From an uncultured Duncaniella sp. (lineage in GTDB: Bacteria > Bacteroidota > Bacteroidia > Bacteroidales > Muribaculaceae), in assembly GCA_910587165.1 (NCBI GenBank), contig CAJUKP010000001.1, positions 168,205 through 232,204 on the forward strand: 64,000 nt of DNA, in the 5' to 3' direction. Numbering within the stretch: position 1 is the stretch's first letter; each line of letters starts with the position of its first letter. This document shows positions 35,245-44,423 of this stretch, piece by piece. Made by a program: the position numbers and the translations under genes. The notes under the pieces are model-generated. The model saw only the letters and a list, made by a program, of their open reading frames with translations. It did no database searches and was not told where the DNA came from.

Positions 35245-36000
35245 TCAGACTATCTCGAGATTGGCGTCAAGACGCTGGCGCACCACTTCGTAGATCATCA
35301 CTCCGGCAGCCACCGACACATTGAGCGACTCGATGTTGCCGAACATCGGTATCGACACCTTCGTCGAGCAATGTTTCATCACCTCGGGAGAGATGCCTGT
35401 ATCCTCGGCACCCATCACGAGCGCCACCGGCCCGGTGTAGTCACCTTTGGTATAGGGGAAATCCGCCTTTTCAGACACTGCCACCACGTTATATCCGTTC
35501 TCGCGGAGAAATTTTGCCGCCCATGCGATGGAGTTGCACCGGCACACGGGAATATGGTGGAGGGCACCGGCCGATGTCTTGATGGCATCGCCTCCGACCG
35601 ACACGCTGCCGCGGTCGGGAATCACGATGGCATCCACCCCCGCACATTCGCAGGTACGGGCTATGGCGCCGAAATTGCGCACGTCGGTGATACCGTCGAG
35701 CAGCACGATGAACGGCAGTATCCCGGCCTCATACAGCTCGGGCACTATATGGTCGAGTCTGTGATAGGTCACGGCGGCCATCATCGCCAGCACACCCTGA
35801 TGGTTCTTGCGGGTGATGCGGTTGATGCGCTCCGGTGGCACACGCTGCACTATGATGCGGCTCCCGTGGGCCATGGAGATGAGTTGTGAGGCCAGTTCGC
35901 CGTGCAGCTCCTTGGAGATGAATATCTTGTCGATCTCCTTTCCGGCCTCGATGGCCTCCATCACGGCACGCAGGCCGTAGATATAGTCTTCTGATGTCAT
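35245..36000 (-). CDS. rlmB: 23S rRNA 2'-O-ribose methyltransferase RlmB (TrmH family)
   Basis: The product is a SPOUT-class 2'-O-methyltransferase; RlmB methylates G2251 of 23S rRNA. ATG 36000 gives 251 aa beginning MTSEDYIYGLRAVMEAIEAG, the normal substrate-binding domain start; the longer frame would run into recN's stop region. SPOUT motifs are LLDGITDVRNFGAIART, VMGAEDTGIS and IPMFGNIESLNVSVAAGVM. Another TrmH-type target is possible. It is last in the dnaN operon, 28 bases after recN. Confidence 0.88.
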   Translation of the reverse strand: MTSEDYIYGLRAVMEAIEAGKEIDKIFISKELHGELASQLISMAHGSRIIVQRVPPERINRITRKNHQGVLAMMAAVTYHRLDHIVPELYEAGILPFIVLLDGITDVRNFGAIARTCECAGVDAIVIPDRGSVSVGGDAIKTSAGALHHIPVCRCNSIAWAAKFLRENGYNVVAVSEKADFPYTKGDYTGPVALVMGAEDTGISPEVMKHCSTKVSIPMFGNIESLNVSVAAGVMIYEVVRQRLDANLEIV

Positions 36001-36028
36001 ATTATCGGATATGGTGTTGTTGTTTTCT

Positions 36029-37687
36029 TCATGATTTGAGCAGCGAGCGGGCGGCGGCGAGCGCGGCGGCGTCCACCGAGCTGCCACCGAGCATGGAGGC
36101 TATGGCCCTCACTCTCTCTTCCCGGTCGAGCGGGGCTATGCGTGTGTGGGTGGCGTTATCGTCGTCCTCCTTGTAGACTCTGAAATGACTGTCACCCTTT
36201 GCGGCTACCTGTGGCAGGTGGGTGATGGTGGTGACCTGGATGGAGCGGGAGATGCGGCGCATCATGTCGCCCATGCGGGCCGCCACGTCGCCGGACACTC
36301 CGGTGTCAATCTCGTCGAATATGATGCTCGGAAGTCTCATGCTCGAGGCAATGATGGTCTTTATGGAAAGCATCAGACGGGAGATCTCGCCACCCGAGGC
36401 GGTGGCTCCGACAGGCATCAGGGCCTGGTTTTTGTTGAACGCCACCATGAACTGCACGGCGTCTATGCCCGTGGCCGACATATCGGCGGGGAGCACCTGC
36501 ACCTCCACTCTCAGATTGGCCATTCCGAGGGGCATGGCCACCTCGCGCAGCTTGCCGGCGAATCTCACAGCCTCGGCCTTGCGGGCTTCGGATATCTCGC
36601 GGGCGGTCTCGGCGGCGAGAGCCTTGGCCCGCCTGGCATCCCTTTCGAGCGCGGCGATGGCCTCGTCGGATGTGTCGAGATCGTGCAGCCGCCGGCGCAG
36701 GGTCTCGCGGAGCTCTATGAGTGCATCGGCGTCGTCTACATGATGTTTGTGACAGAGTGAGTATATGCTGTTGAGTCTCTCTTCGATGGCCGTGAGTGTC
36801 GCCGGATCGGCTGTGAGCGACTCATCTATTCCCTCGAGCGTGGAAGCGATGTCGGCTATCTCTATCCGCGCGCTCTCGAGACGTCCCGGCAGATCGTCGT
36901 CGGCGGGGATCACCGACTCGAGATCCTCGCAGGCATCGGCGGCGGTGTCTATCAGCGAGAGCGCGTTGGTATCCGCTCCCGAGAGCGCACCGACGGCACG
37001 TGAGAGGGCCGTCTTGATGGCTGTGAGATTGGTCATTGTGTCGCGTTCGCGCTCCAGTTCGGCCTGTTCGCCGGGGGTGAGTGACAGCTCCTCTATCTGC
37101 TCAAGCTGGAAGCGGGTATATTCCTCATCCTCACGGCTCTTCTCCACGCGGGTCCGCATTGCCTTGAGTGTCCTGATGGCTTCGCGCAGCCGGGCGAAGC
37201 GTCTTCCGTACTCCTCGAGCCGCTCTCCGTTGCCTGCAAGCGTGTCTATCACCCTCAGTTGGAACTCCGGTGTGGCGAGCAGTTGGTTCTGGTGTTGCGA
37301 GTGGATGTCTATGAGCCTCATGGCCACAGCCTGCAGTTTGCCGAGCGGGACGGGTGAATCATTGACAAATGCCCTCGACCGTCCGGCAGGGGCCACCTCG
37401 CGGCGCAGGATGCATTTCTCGTCGTCCCACTCCAGGTCAGCGGCCAGACAGTAGTCGCGCAGGGCGTTGTCGCCCCCCACGGTGAACACTGCCTCTATCA
37501 CGCTTTTGGCACCCGGATCGGTGACCACGCGTGAGTCGGCCCTTCCGCCCAGTATGAGGGAGAGCGCGCCGAGCATTATCGACTTGCCCGCGCCGGTCTC
37601 GCCGGTGATGACGTTGAAACCCTTGTGAAACTCGATGTCGAGCGAGTCGATCAGGGCATAGTTGGATATATGGAGTGATTCGAGCAT
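36029..37687 (-). CDS. recN: DNA repair ATPase RecN
   Basis: RecN is an SMC-like protein acting early in double-strand-break repair. The product is 552 aa, with the Walker A motif GETGAGKSIMLGALSLILGGR near residues 30-50 and two long coiled-coil arms (about 160-370) interrupted by a hinge. The C-terminal signature is GGEISRLMLSIK followed by Walker B SIIFDEIDTGVSGDVA and ITHLPQVAAKGD. It lies 21 bases after porD in a minus-strand operon from dnaN. In many bacteria recN is SOS-induced; here no separate promoter was seen. Confidence 0.95.
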   Translation of the reverse strand: MLESLHISNYALIDSLDIEFHKGFNVITGETGAGKSIMLGALSLILGGRADSRVVTDPGAKSVIEAVFTVGGDNALRDYCLAADLEWDDEKCILRREVAPAGRSRAFVNDSPVPLGKLQAVAMRLIDIHSQHQNQLLATPEFQLRVIDTLAGNGERLEEYGRRFARLREAIRTLKAMRTRVEKSREDEEYTRFQLEQIEELSLTPGEQAELERERDTMTNLTAIKTALSRAVGALSGADTNALSLIDTAADACEDLESVIPADDDLPGRLESARIEIADIASTLEGIDESLTADPATLTAIEERLNSIYSLCHKHHVDDADALIELRETLRRRLHDLDTSDEAIAALERDARRAKALAAETAREISEARKAEAVRFAGKLREVAMPLGMANLRVEVQVLPADMSATGIDAVQFMVAFNKNQALMPVGATASGGEISRLMLSIKTIIASSMRLPSIIFDEIDTGVSGDVAARMGDMMRRISRSIQVTTITHLPQVAAKGDSHFRVYKEDDDNATHTRIAPLDREERVRAIASMLGGSSVDAAALAAARSLLKS

Positions 37688-37708
37688 GATTCTTGTTATT
37701 ACTCGCGT

Positions 37709-38623
37709 TTATCTGGCGTTCTCGTCACCCTTCTTTATCTTCTCGATACGGTCGGTATCGGTTGGATAGATGGGCGAGAGCACATCATAGGCGTGCTGGT
37801 GTTCCTCCGGGGTGGCTTTGGAGTAGATGTTGACCAGCTCGTCGAGCTTGGCGTCGCGGAACAGCGAGAGGCCCACCGACATGGGCGACACGCGCTGGAT
37901 CTCGGTGAGAATATCGAGCGAGCTGTCGATGGTCTTGCGCCCTTTGTCGGGGCTCACCGACATCTGGTCGAGGCCCTGCAGGTGATATTGGTATGTGAGC
38001 TCGCGCAGCTTGCGGGTGGATGGATCGGTGAACGCTCCCAGCACGGCGGCGCGGTTCTTGTTGTCCTCGAATGCTTTCCAGCCACTCTCGCCCGACGATT
38101 GGCCCTGGTGGACGATTGTCTCGAGACGCTCGAAGAACGGGTCGCCACCCTTGAGCGAGAAGCTGTCGAAGTCCATGGCCAGGATGAGATAGACGTAGAA
38201 GTTGACTATCTGTGTCAGCTGGCTCTCCATGTTGGTCTCGTTGAACACGAGCGGTTCGTTCTCGGTGTAGGAGAACTCCACATTGTCGCGGAAATTGATG
38301 AGCGTCGTGGTATATGATGAGTTGTAGACCGGACGTATGCTCTGCACCTGCAGGGTGCCTTTCATTGTCCCGGCTCCTTCGTCATATTCCACGATGTTGA
38401 AGAACAGTGTACATTCTATGCGCTCGTTGGCCGAGATCTGGGCCGGACTCCATTTGGTGGTGTTCACATAGTCGTTCAGGGCGCTCTGCAGAGTCTGGAA
38501 TATCTGTTTGTTCGTGCCCTCGAGCTGAGATGTGTTCACTTCCACACGGCAGTTCAGCTCCTGTGCCCCGAGGGGGAGGAGTGTGGTGAGCATGAGGCTG
38601 AGGAAGAGGAGGAGATGCTTCAT
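37709..38623 (-). CDS. porD: T9SS-associated protein PorD (DUF4835)
   Basis: The product is 304 aa with a signal peptide (residues 1-20, ending LGAQ) and the mature start ELNCRVEVNTSQLEGTNKQIFQTLQSALNDYVNTTKW, the hallmark of the DUF4835 family. This family is linked to the type IX secretion system in Bacteroidetes. The NFYVYLILAMDFDSFSLKGGDPFF segment is also characteristic. Its molecular role is not defined. The start overlaps coaBC by 4 bases. The neighbourhood coaBC - porD - recN is recurrent in Bacteroidetes. Confidence 0.85.
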   Translation of the reverse strand: MKHLLLFLSLMLTTLLPLGAQELNCRVEVNTSQLEGTNKQIFQTLQSALNDYVNTTKWSPAQISANERIECTLFFNIVEYDEGAGTMKGTLQVQSIRPVYNSSYTTTLINFRDNVEFSYTENEPLVFNETNMESQLTQIVNFYVYLILAMDFDSFSLKGGDPFFERLETIVHQGQSSGESGWKAFEDNKNRAAVLGAFTDPSTRKLRELTYQYHLQGLDQMSVSPDKGRKTIDSSLDILTEIQRVSPMSVGLSLFRDAKLDELVNIYSKATPEEHQHAYDVLSPIYPTDTDRIEKIKKGDENAR

Positions 38624-39837
38624 AGGCGGGTCTCGATGTTGTCTATTATGTCTGATGCCACCTCGCGCTTGGATTTGAGAGGGTAGGGGTATGCCCCGGT
38701 GCGGTCGATGATGGTCACCTTGTTGGTATCGGTGCCGAATCCGGCCCCCTTGTCGCGCAGCGAGTTCATGACGATCAGGTCCAGGTTCTTGCGGTCGAGC
38801 TTTTCGGCGGCATTGTCGGCCTCGTTGTCGGTCTCGAGCGCGAATCCGGCCAGTATCTGGCCCTGACGCTTGGCGGTTCCGAGCGTGGCGGCTATGTCGG
38901 GGTTCTTGACGAGTTCTATCACGGGCACATCCGAGTGCTCGCGCTTGATTTTACTTTCGGCCACGGCGGCCGGAGCGTAGTCGGCCACGGCGGCACACAT
39001 TATGGATATGTCTGAGCCGGCAAACACCTTCTCGCATTCGGCGAGCATCTCTCTCGCGCTCTCCACCTTCACCACCTTCACGCCGGGGGCCTCTGTGGTG
39101 ATGGCCACCGGACCGCTCACGAGGGTCACCTCCGCTCCACGTGCCGCACACTCCTCGGCGAGGGCATAGCCCATCTTGCCTGAGGAGTAGTTGCCTATGA
39201 AGCGCACCGGATCTATCTTCTCGTAGGTCGGACCGGCCGTGATGAGCACCTTCTTCCCTTCGAGGCTGCGGGTGCGGGCGAAATGCTGTTCGAGCACCTT
39301 CACGATATTCTCCGGCTCCTCCATGCGCCCTTTGCCGGTGAGGCCGCTGGCCAGATAGCCGGTCTCGGGTTCGATGATGGTGTTTCCATACGAGCGGAGC
39401 AGGTCGAGGTTGGCTTGGGTGGAGGGGTGGGCCATCATGTCGAGATCCATCGCCGGGGCAACGAACACATGGCTCTTGGCCGACAGATAGGTGGTTACGA
39501 GCATATTGTCGGCGACGCCGTGGGCCATCTTGCCTATGGTCGATGCTGTGGCGGGAGCTATCACCATGCAGTCGGCCCACAGGCCCAGGTCGACGTGGGA
39601 ATGCCATTCGCCAGTGTTGGCGGTGAAAAACTCGCTCACTACCGGCTTCTGGCTCAGGGCCGAGAGGGTCACCGGCGTGATGAACTGCTTGCCGGCGGGT
39701 GTGATCACCACCTGCACCTCGGCTCCGGCCTTTATGAGCAGGCGCAGAAGGAACACACTCTTGTAGGCGGCGATGCCTCCGCAGATGCCGAGCACGATGT
39801 GTTTCCCGGCCAGGGGCGAACATGGGGTGGCGCTCAT
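38620..39837 (-). CDS. coaBC: Bifunctional phosphopantothenoylcysteine decarboxylase/synthetase CoaBC
   Basis: CoaBC carries out two consecutive steps of coenzyme A synthesis: CTP-dependent cysteine addition to phosphopantothenate, then FMN-dependent decarboxylation. The product is 405 aa. The N-terminal CoaC half has GICGGIAAYKS, the catalytic His81 in HSHVDLGLWAD and a PAMDLDM substrate motif (128-134; PxMNxxM in E. coli, so Asp replaces Asn here). The CoaB half begins near residue 190 with VLITAGPTYEKIDPVRFIGN and has KNPDI. It overlaps the exonuclease gene by 4 bases and porD by 4 bases, so translation is coupled. Confidence 0.94.
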   Translation of the reverse strand: MSATPCSPLAGKHIVLGICGGIAAYKSVFLLRLLIKAGAEVQVVITPAGKQFITPVTLSALSQKPVVSEFFTANTGEWHSHVDLGLWADCMVIAPATASTIGKMAHGVADNMLVTTYLSAKSHVFVAPAMDLDMMAHPSTQANLDLLRSYGNTIIEPETGYLASGLTGKGRMEEPENIVKVLEQHFARTRSLEGKKVLITAGPTYEKIDPVRFIGNYSSGKMGYALAEECAARGAEVTLVSGPVAITTEAPGVKVVKVESAREMLAECEKVFAGSDISIMCAAVADYAPAAVAESKIKREHSDVPVIELVKNPDIAATLGTAKRQGQILAGFALETDNEADNAAEKLDRKNLDLIVMNSLRDKGAGFGTDTNKVTIIDRTGAYPYPLKSKREVASDIIDNIETRL

Positions 39838-40595
39838 TTCAGACGTAGCTTTATGCGGGTGAAACAGTCCTTGGTGTTCTGGGCGAAATCTCCCTTCATG
39901 ATCCAGTCATAATATGACGGATCCTTGCGGAGCACCTCCTCGGCCAGACGCCCCTTGTATTTGCCGAAGTTCACCACCTCCTTGTTGTCGTCATTGTAGA
40001 CCATGCGGCCCATGAAGTCGACATTGCGGTTCATCTGTGAGAACTTGCTGAGCTCCTCTATGTCGTTGGGCAGATCCTCATACCGGTCGAGCTGGCTCTT
40101 GAGCACCTCGAGGGTCGCGCGGGTATCGGCGTTGGCCGAGTGTGCGCCGTCGAGCTCCTTGCCGCAGTAGAAACGGTAGGCGGCCACGAGGGTGCGCTGC
40201 TCTTTCTTGTGGAATATGGTCTGGACATCGACGAAGCGTGACTTGGAGAAGTCAAACTTCACCCCCGCGCGCTGAAACTCCTGGTCGAGCATGGGGATAT
40301 CGAACCTGTTGGAGTTGAATCCGGCCAGGTCGCAGCCTGTCAGCTCTTTGGCGAGCGAACGGGCTATCTGCTTGAAGGATGGCTCGGAGGCCACGTCGGC
40401 ATCAGTGATGCCATGGACTGCCGTGGCTTCGGCGGGGATGGGTATGCCGGGGTTGATGCGGCGTGTCTTCTCCTGTTCCTCCCCTGTGGGGAGCACCTTG
40501 ATTATCGAGATTTCCACAATGCGGTCGTGGGTGATGTCCACTCCGGTGGTCTCCAGGTCGAAGAACACGATGGGTTTCTTGAGATTGAGCTGCAT
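39834..40595 (-). CDS. DnaQ-like 3'-5' exonuclease
   Basis: The product (253 aa) is a DEDDh exonuclease: D13 and E15 in FFDLETTG, D99 in NRFD, and H152 with D157 in HSANADTRA. The N-terminal 170 residues form the exonuclease fold. A C-terminal extension (about 200-253: NFGKYKGRLAEEVLRKDPSYYDWIMKGDF) is a small domain often attached to such nucleases in Bacteroidetes. Position directly after dnaN suggests a role in replication proofreading or processing. Whether it is the Pol III epsilon subunit cannot be decided here. It starts 14 bases after the dnaN stop. Confidence 0.85.
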   Translation of the reverse strand: MQLNLKKPIVFFDLETTGVDITHDRIVEISIIKVLPTGEEQEKTRRINPGIPIPAEATAVHGITDADVASEPSFKQIARSLAKELTGCDLAGFNSNRFDIPMLDQEFQRAGVKFDFSKSRFVDVQTIFHKKEQRTLVAAYRFYCGKELDGAHSANADTRATLEVLKSQLDRYEDLPNDIEELSKFSQMNRNVDFMGRMVYNDDNKEVVNFGKYKGRLAEEVLRKDPSYYDWIMKGDFAQNTKDCFTRIKLRLK

Positions 40596-40609
40596 GACGG
40601 TGGTCAGGA

Positions 40610-41740
40610 TCAGAAATCAGTTACATTCATGGGCATCAGCAGCATGGTCAGCTTTGTCTCGGGCTTGTCCTCGGTGGGGAGGATCACGGCGGGACGGGAA
40701 GGATCGGCGAGCTTGAACACGATGTCGTCGGTCCAGATCACGGCGGTGAGCTCCTGGAGATAGCTTGAGCTGAAGCCGATCACCATCTCCGACCCGTTGA
40801 AGTCGGACGACAGAGTCTCCACACCAGAGGTGTTATATTCGTTGTCCGATGCCTTGATGGTGAGCTTGTCGGGGGTGATGCGGAACTTGATGAGGCCGTG
40901 ACCCTCGTCGACGAAGAGGCTCACGCGGCGGACTGCCTTCGAGAAGAGGTTGCGGTTGACTGAGAGCGTGAAAGGATTGTTCTCCGGAATCACGCGGGTA
41001 TAGTCGGGGAAGCGCCCCTTGACCAGACGGGAGTCGAAGGTGAATGTGTCGGTCTCGAATGTCACACCCTGGTTGGGGTCGAGAGTGACGGTGACCTCCT
41101 CTTCCTTGGTGAACACCGAGCGGAACACATTGGTGGACTTGTTGGGAAGTATGAACGAACCCTCGAAACCGGGAGCGAAACCGTTGTCCTCGAATTTCAC
41201 GAGCTTATGGGTATCTGTGGCCACGAAGATGAGGCGGTCGGGCTTGATATCCCAATACACACCCATCATCTGCGGACGGAGCAGGTCGGTGCCGGCGGCG
41301 AATGCGGTATATTCGAGACCGCGGAGTATGGTTGAACCCGAAGTCTTGAATGTCTGGGCATTATCGGTGGCGGCGCGCTTGAAGCGGGGATACTCCGATC
41401 CTGAGAGACCCATGAACTTGTATGATCCGTCCGGATGGCTCATCTCCACGGCGAGAGTGGCGTCGTCGATCACGAAATGCAGTTCCTGCTCGGGCATCAC
41501 GCGGAGCAGCTCGACCACGCGGCGCGCGTCGATGCAGAATTCACCTTCGCCATCCACATCCATGATGGGAATGCGGGCACAGAGGGTGTTCTCGCCGTCA
41601 CAGGCGGTGATGGTCAGTGTCGAGCCGGTGATGGTGAACAGGAAATTGTTGAGGATTGTCAGCGCGTTCTTGGCGTTGATCACCTTGCTGACTGCTGATG
41701 CAAACGTTTGGAGCGTTTTGCTCGGTACTGAAAATTCCAT
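40610..41740 (-). CDS. dnaN: DNA polymerase III sliding clamp (beta subunit)
   Basis: DnaN forms the ring-shaped processivity clamp for DNA polymerase III. The product is 376 aa, typical length, with three repeated clamp domains (starting MEFSVPSKTLQTFASAVSKVI, then near 125 and 250). The C-terminal segment ends LTMLLMPMNVTDF, matching the clamp consensus LMPMR/N at the hydrophobic partner-binding groove. It heads a six-gene minus-strand operon reaching rlmB and has a well-formed promoter. No dnaA or replication origin is in the window. Confidence 0.96.
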   Translation of the reverse strand: MEFSVPSKTLQTFASAVSKVINAKNALTILNNFLFTITGSTLTITACDGENTLCARIPIMDVDGEGEFCIDARRVVELLRVMPEQELHFVIDDATLAVEMSHPDGSYKFMGLSGSEYPRFKRAATDNAQTFKTSGSTILRGLEYTAFAAGTDLLRPQMMGVYWDIKPDRLIFVATDTHKLVKFEDNGFAPGFEGSFILPNKSTNVFRSVFTKEEEVTVTLDPNQGVTFETDTFTFDSRLVKGRFPDYTRVIPENNPFTLSVNRNLFSKAVRRVSLFVDEGHGLIKFRITPDKLTIKASDNEYNTSGVETLSSDFNGSEMVIGFSSSYLQELTAVIWTDDIVFKLADPSRPAVILPTEDKPETKLTMLLMPMNVTDF

Positions 41741-41774
41741 ATATCGTGTGAGGTTTTGATTTTCTTTTAACTCA

Positions 41775-41806
41775 CAAAGATAGCAAAAAACGCCACCCCG
41801 TGCAAA
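41775..41806 (-). promoter_or_regulatory. dnaN operon promoter
   Basis: On the minus strand TTTG (41806-41803), a 20-base spacer and TATCTTTG (41782-41775) match the consensus exactly. The -7 box lies 34 bases before the dnaN ATG at 41740. Confidence 0.82.
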
Positions 41807-41867
41807 TCCCCGCCCCGGAATCTTCAGGAATTTACAGCGGCTTTATATGAATTCTGTGGAGTTCATA

Positions 41868-44210
41868 TCATTGAAGTAATCGTATATTCTTGCTTTTGAA
41901 CTGATTTGAATTCAAGTTGTTTGTTCTGCGACTAAAAATTCTACCGTAATCAAGACGATAAGTGATTGCCAGCCCTATGGTATTTGAGTTGTCTTTTATT
42001 ATTGTTTCTGAGTCCGAGGGGTTCAGATCGGATAATGATTTCTGATATTTGTAGTCACCTTTGTTTATCCCGATCCATGATCCGACAACTGAGAAGTTGA
42101 AGTTTCTCCAGGTGTAGGAAAGAGATATGTTTGAATAACTGCCATTTGTATATATCATATCTCCATACAGTGATTTTGATTTGGAATTGGCCGAAATCCC
42201 GAAAGTCCAGTCATGATATGTTATAAATGAATTCCCGGAAATGACGAATGTTTTTAGATTGTATCTGTGTCTCTGATCAATCCGGGAGTCCTGGAATCTT
42301 AATTCGCCGGATAGGGAAACACCAAAAGAGAAATCATCACCACAGAACTTTCTGTATTGCAGATTGGCTCCGAGAGAATAACTCAGATGTCTTTTCCCAT
42401 TTTGTGACTGAGTGACATAACGGTTATCCTCGTAGAATGTGTTTGAGAGGATAGGATCCCATATTTGTGACACATCCAGACGGAGATAGCTTGAAAATTC
42501 CTTATGTGAGAAGTTGATGTTCATTTCCGTATCTAACGTTGAACTCGGACGAAGTGACGGATTTCCCTTTGATGCTGCCAGATCGTCGACTGTCATGTAT
42601 ATGTCGCTTAACGCGGCCATAGGAGGGAACTGCGGGCTGTAGCTTATTGTTCCGTCCATGGAGAATTTGCCAAGGCCTGACAATCTCCATTTCCCGATTG
42701 AATAATTGTCAAGATAAGATCTGGTTCCGACTGAGGAATCGGAGATGTAATTGTGATAGAGTCCGGACCCAAGTGTGTATGAGAAGATATTGTGTCTACC
42801 GGTCAGTTCAACGTATGACAGGAGTGTGTTCGAATTGATGGTGATTGAGGTTGATGTATTGTTGGACAGATACTTGTTGAATGTATGGTCATAGGAATCT
42901 TTAAGGCCTATTTTGAGAACAGTCAGGCCATATCGTTTGCTCCAGTACAAGTCGTTATGAACTGAAAGGCTCTTGGATTTACCATCATTGTCATAGGTAT
43001 GATTCTCTCCTTCGGGAAACCGGTTGGTCTGACTCCAGCGATTATCCGAGTAATTGTAAACAAGTGTGCTGTTCAGCTGTAGAAAGCCTCCGTCGCGGAT
43101 GTCCCTTTTGAAGAATATGTCAAATACCGGAATGGAATATGGTTGATTGATGCTCTTGTCAGAATTGTATGGAATTATTGAGCCGTCTTCTGTTATCTGT
43201 TGATTGATGTATCTGATATGGCGTTTCCAAGGGCCCCATAAATAGCTTAGGGATAATGACAACACTGAATGTTTGTCAGGTGTGTATGTGTATGAGAACA
43301 GTAAATTGTTAAGTGTCATCCCAAGATGTCCGTTTTTTCCACGCGTTGTACGGATGAGGTAATCCTCGCCACCACAGTAAAGAATCCGGGTGTTATCTGA
43401 CAGTCTGTCGTAATCCCGCCATTGAAGATTGTATGTCAACGAGAAGTTGGATTTCAGGAAATTATAGGATAGGCCGGTGTTTTCATTGATCATCCCGGTT
43501 GTAAGGGCCGAATGTATGGAACTATAGACTGTCCCACCATATTCTTTAGGTTTAAGAATGATATTGACATATCCTCCGGAATTTGAGGCGGCATCTTGTA
43601 TGGATACAGAATTTGAATATTCAATTTTCTGTATGTCTGAGGGTGATAGTGATAATACCGACTCGATTGATCTCGGGACTCCGTTTATTCTAAACAGTAC
43701 CTTTTTGCCATGGATATTTGCGGATTGAAGAGTGGTGTTGATTTCCAGTCCCGGAAGCATGAGATCCTGCAGTACGCCTAAAGGAGATGAATTGTGCTTA
43801 AGTATGGTTTTTTCCGGATACACAATTGTTTTGTCGACAAGGGAAATCCTTCTGGATGACATGACCTGTACTTCCGCCAGTTCTATGGTGGAATCCTTCT
43901 CCAGAGTAATATTCTTGAGATTGATGTCTTTACCCGCTTGTATGTATAGTGTTTTGGAGTGATAGCGTTCTGCACGGACTTCCATACGGAGAGAATCATT
44001 GTTCTTCGTCAGGCCGGAATCTGTAGTGAGATTGAATATGCCGAAAAGATTAGTTTTCGCGCTGTCAATCGCTTGTGCGCCATTATACAATCTTATGTAG
44101 GAAGGTACTGGCTCTCCATTTGCGGACACTACATTCCCCTGAATGACACCGGCGTATGCAAAAGAACACAGACACAAAAAGATCCATGATAACGGGAATC
44201 TTATTGTCAT
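41868..44210 (-). CDS. TonB-dependent receptor-like outer-membrane protein
   Basis: The product is 780 aa with a signal peptide (1-20). A carboxypeptidase-regulatory-like/CNA-B domain covers about 21-105 (GVIQGNVVSANGEPVPSYIRLYN.. GIFNLTTDSG), and a plug region about 120-225 (PGLEINTTLQSANIHGKKVLFRINGVPRSIESVLSLSPSDIQKIEY, SGGYVNIILKPKEYGG). A long barrel completes it. The layout matches the PF14905-type outer-membrane barrel family of Bacteroidetes. No SusD partner is adjacent, so glycan import of the Sus type is not supported. The gene is markedly AT-richer than dnaN and the GH3 gene, suggesting acquisition. It follows the exported-protein gene region by 21 bases. Confidence 0.82.
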   Translation of the reverse strand: MTIRFPLSWIFLCLCSFAYAGVIQGNVVSANGEPVPSYIRLYNGAQAIDSAKTNLFGIFNLTTDSGLTKNNDSLRMEVRAERYHSKTLYIQAGKDINLKNITLEKDSTIELAEVQVMSSRRISLVDKTIVYPEKTILKHNSSPLGVLQDLMLPGLEINTTLQSANIHGKKVLFRINGVPRSIESVLSLSPSDIQKIEYSNSVSIQDAASNSGGYVNIILKPKEYGGTVYSSIHSALTTGMINENTGLSYNFLKSNFSLTYNLQWRDYDRLSDNTRILYCGGEDYLIRTTRGKNGHLGMTLNNLLFSYTYTPDKHSVLSLSLSYLWGPWKRHIRYINQQITEDGSIIPYNSDKSINQPYSIPVFDIFFKRDIRDGGFLQLNSTLVYNYSDNRWSQTNRFPEGENHTYDNDGKSKSLSVHNDLYWSKRYGLTVLKIGLKDSYDHTFNKYLSNNTSTSITINSNTLLSYVELTGRHNIFSYTLGSGLYHNYISDSSVGTRSYLDNYSIGKWRLSGLGKFSMDGTISYSPQFPPMAALSDIYMTVDDLAASKGNPSLRPSSTLDTEMNINFSHKEFSSYLRLDVSQIWDPILSNTFYEDNRYVTQSQNGKRHLSYSLGANLQYRKFCGDDFSFGVSLSGELRFQDSRIDQRHRYNLKTFVISGNSFITYHDWTFGISANSKSKSLYGDMIYTNGSYSNISLSYTWRNFNFSVVGSWIGINKGDYKYQKSLSDLNPSDSETIIKDNSNTIGLAITYRLDYGRIFSRRTNNLNSNQFKSKNIRLLQ

Positions 44211-44231
44211 AATGGTTTGGAATGTACAGTT

Positions 44232-44423
44232 CTATATTATTCCTAAATGATTCTTGATAAGTTGCTCCTTTATTATTTTCTTGACCACTTTGTCCTTGTC
44301 CTCTTCGGTCGGGTGAATACAATAGTCAGGCGTGTCTGACTGATCAAGGATAAAATCCTTAGAAACTTCGTTTATATTTAATGGTTTATAAATTTGATAA
44401 TTAGTTATGGTTTGTAGATTGTT
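44232..44423 (-). pseudogene. Coding-like tail in the +1 frame after the exported-protein gene
   Basis: On the minus strand this frame is open for 63 codons, with no ATG, GTG or TTG. Yet it reads like protein: KPLNINEVSKDFILDQSD, then TPDYCIHPTEEDKDKVVKKI and IKEQLIKNHLGII, stopping 21 bases before the next gene's ATG. It overlaps the end of the exported-protein gene (stop at 44401-44403) in the +1 frame, so a one-base shift would fuse the two into a protein of about 210 residues. I read it as the lost tail of that gene (mutation or assembly error). A small peptide gene with an unusual start (ATT at about 44388) or programmed frameshifting are alternatives. Confidence 0.4.

Noticed and set aside
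41741..41867. Possible replication origin next to dnaN
   Set aside because: There is no dnaA gene, no cluster of DnaA boxes and no AT-rich unwinding element; the region is explained by the dnaN promoter.
44083..44322. 79-codon minus-strand frame overlapping the receptor start
   Set aside because: It overlaps the signal peptide of the receptor gene in another frame; the coding-like tail in this region is in a different frame (44232-44423).
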